Below, piece after piece: positions 63,425 through 64,000 of a DNA stretch of 64,000 bases. Positions within the stretch are counted from its first letter, which is position 1; every line of letters begins with the position of its first letter. Both the position numbers and the translations under genes were made by a program. The notes beneath the pieces were generated by a model. That model searched no databases, was not told the DNA's origin, and saw nothing but the letters and a program-made list of their open reading frames with translations. Origin of the DNA: Microbacterium murale (lineage in GTDB: Bacteria; Actinomycetota; Actinomycetes; Actinomycetales; Microbacteriaceae); the NCBI RefSeq assembly GCF_014635185.1, contig NZ_BMCM01000001.1, positions 1,240,001-1,304,000 of the forward strand, in the 5' to 3' direction.

Positions 63425-64000
63425 TCAGGATGCCGCGGGCCATTCTTCCGCGAGGAGTCCGTAGTTCATCCCGTCCATCCATTCACCCGAGCGATGCAGG
63501 GCGGTCTTGCGGCTGAACTCCTCACGGCGCATCCCGATGCGCTCCATCAGCCGCCACGACGGTTCGTTGTCGGCGAAGCATCCGGCATGCACGCGGTACA
63601 GGCCCAGTGAGCCGAAGCACACGTCGATCGCGGCTCTGACCGCCTCGGTGGCGTAACCGCGCCCGGCGAAAGCCGGGTCGAGAGCCCAGCCGAGTTCGGC
63701 CTGCACGCCCTTGGCTTCGTCCGCGACCTCAAGCTGCGCCCACGCGTCCTGGATGCGCACCATGAGGTCGCCGATCACCGTCCGTTCAGTGTCGGACGTC
63801 GGCAGCAGCTCGATCACGAAGGTCGCGGAGAGACGGTCGGGTTCGAGGTAGCGCTCGCGGAAATCCTCGAGGGTGGTCGGCGCGACACCGAGCCAACGGT
63901 TGACCTCGGGGAGCCGGCGGAACTCCCAGAGCGCTTCGAGATCATCCGGTGAGCAGGCCCGGATCTCGACTCGCGAGGTGCGGATCGGCCATGGATCGCT
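63425..64000 (-). CDS. GNAT (RimJ/RimL-type) N-acetyltransferase, N-terminus outside the window
   Basis: The frame is open from the stop at 63425 to the window edge, giving 191 residues with the start beyond base 64000. SRVEIRACSPDDLEALWEFRRLPEVNRWLG marks the RimJ/RimL N-terminal part. The acetyl-CoA site is AELGWALDPAFAGRGYATEAVRAAI, and RVHAGCFADNEPSWRLMERIGMRRE the C-terminal part. A GTG at 63817 would cut off the conserved first third and is not the start. Substrate unknown: ribosomal-protein N-termini or small amines are the family options. Confidence 0.85.
   Translation of the reverse strand, partial: SDPWPIRTSRVEIRACSPDDLEALWEFRRLPEVNRWLGVAPTTLEDFRERYLEPDRLSATFVIELLPTSDTERTVIGDLMVRIQDAWAQLEVADEAKGVQAELGWALDPAFAGRGYATEAVRAAIDVCFGSLGLYRVHAGCFADNEPSWRLMERIGMRREEFSRKTALHRSGEWMDGMNYGLLAEEWPAAS

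Noticed and set aside
63425-63817. Short version of the last gene beginning at GTG 63817
   Set aside because: The same frame continues upstream to the window edge with clear RimJ/RimL sequence, so the gene is larger and truncated by the window.

Overview
This is GC-rich, densely coded DNA from an actinobacterium, most likely Microbacterium or another Microbacteriaceae. The reasons are the gene families and their order, frequent GTG starts with ATGA/GTGA overlaps, IdeR/DmdR-type iron boxes and the recurrent word GGATGC. I read 56 protein genes, two of them cut by the window edges. I see no rRNA, tRNA, CRISPR array, insertion sequence or phage gene. No gene-free stretch is longer than 300 bases; the largest is 53688-53906, which holds a hairpin repeat after putP.

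Layout. 1-14.3 kb is general housekeeping and stress: an azoreductase-like end, an epoxide-hydrolase-like enzyme with a divergent WYL regulator, a VanY-type peptidase with its two-component system, a large DExH helicase, an ECF41-type sigma factor facing an NAD(P)-binding protein, a duplicated membrane protein with a TetR regulator, and deoD.

14.3-34.3 kb is a catabolic island. It holds a MarR regulator, a flavin monooxygenase, a ribose-type ABC importer, an extradiol (homoprotocatechuate-type) dioxygenase with a LysR regulator, and a GntR regulator. An operon then diverges from a shared promoter region: an amidohydrolase plus a DUF3500 protein on the minus strand, and dienelactone hydrolase, PhzS-like monooxygenase, NTF2-like protein, FAH-family hydrolase, a peptide-type ABC importer and a RidA protein on the plus strand. 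This looks like uptake, hydroxylation, ring cleavage and hydrolysis of an aromatic or heteroaromatic compound. The substrate cannot be read from the sequence, and this is the best candidate for an undescribed system.

34.3-42.3 kb has an AlkD-like repair protein, an FUSC-type membrane protein, then an iron-boxed siderophore uptake operon (binding protein, two permeases, ATPase, siderophore-interacting reductase) and a membrane protein of unknown function. 42.3-52.1 kb is a galactan utilisation locus resembling Bacillus ganSPQAB: a LacI regulator, GH42 beta-galactosidase, a sugar ABC importer without its own ATPase, and a secreted GH53 galactanase, with three copies of a 16-bp palindromic operator. 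52.1-64 kb has a PutP-like symporter, a small unknown protein, a large LuxR-type regulator, a second iron-boxed siderophore uptake operon with a fused permease, a KdpDE-like two-component system whose kinase lacks the usual KdpD N-terminus, and a truncated GNAT gene.

The main regulatory observations are read directly from sequence: mirror-image ECF41-type promoters between the sigma factor and its neighbour; one spacer operator shared by the GntR gene and the catabolic operon; overlapping perfect palindromes before the ribose-type importer; three gan operators; and two iron boxes.
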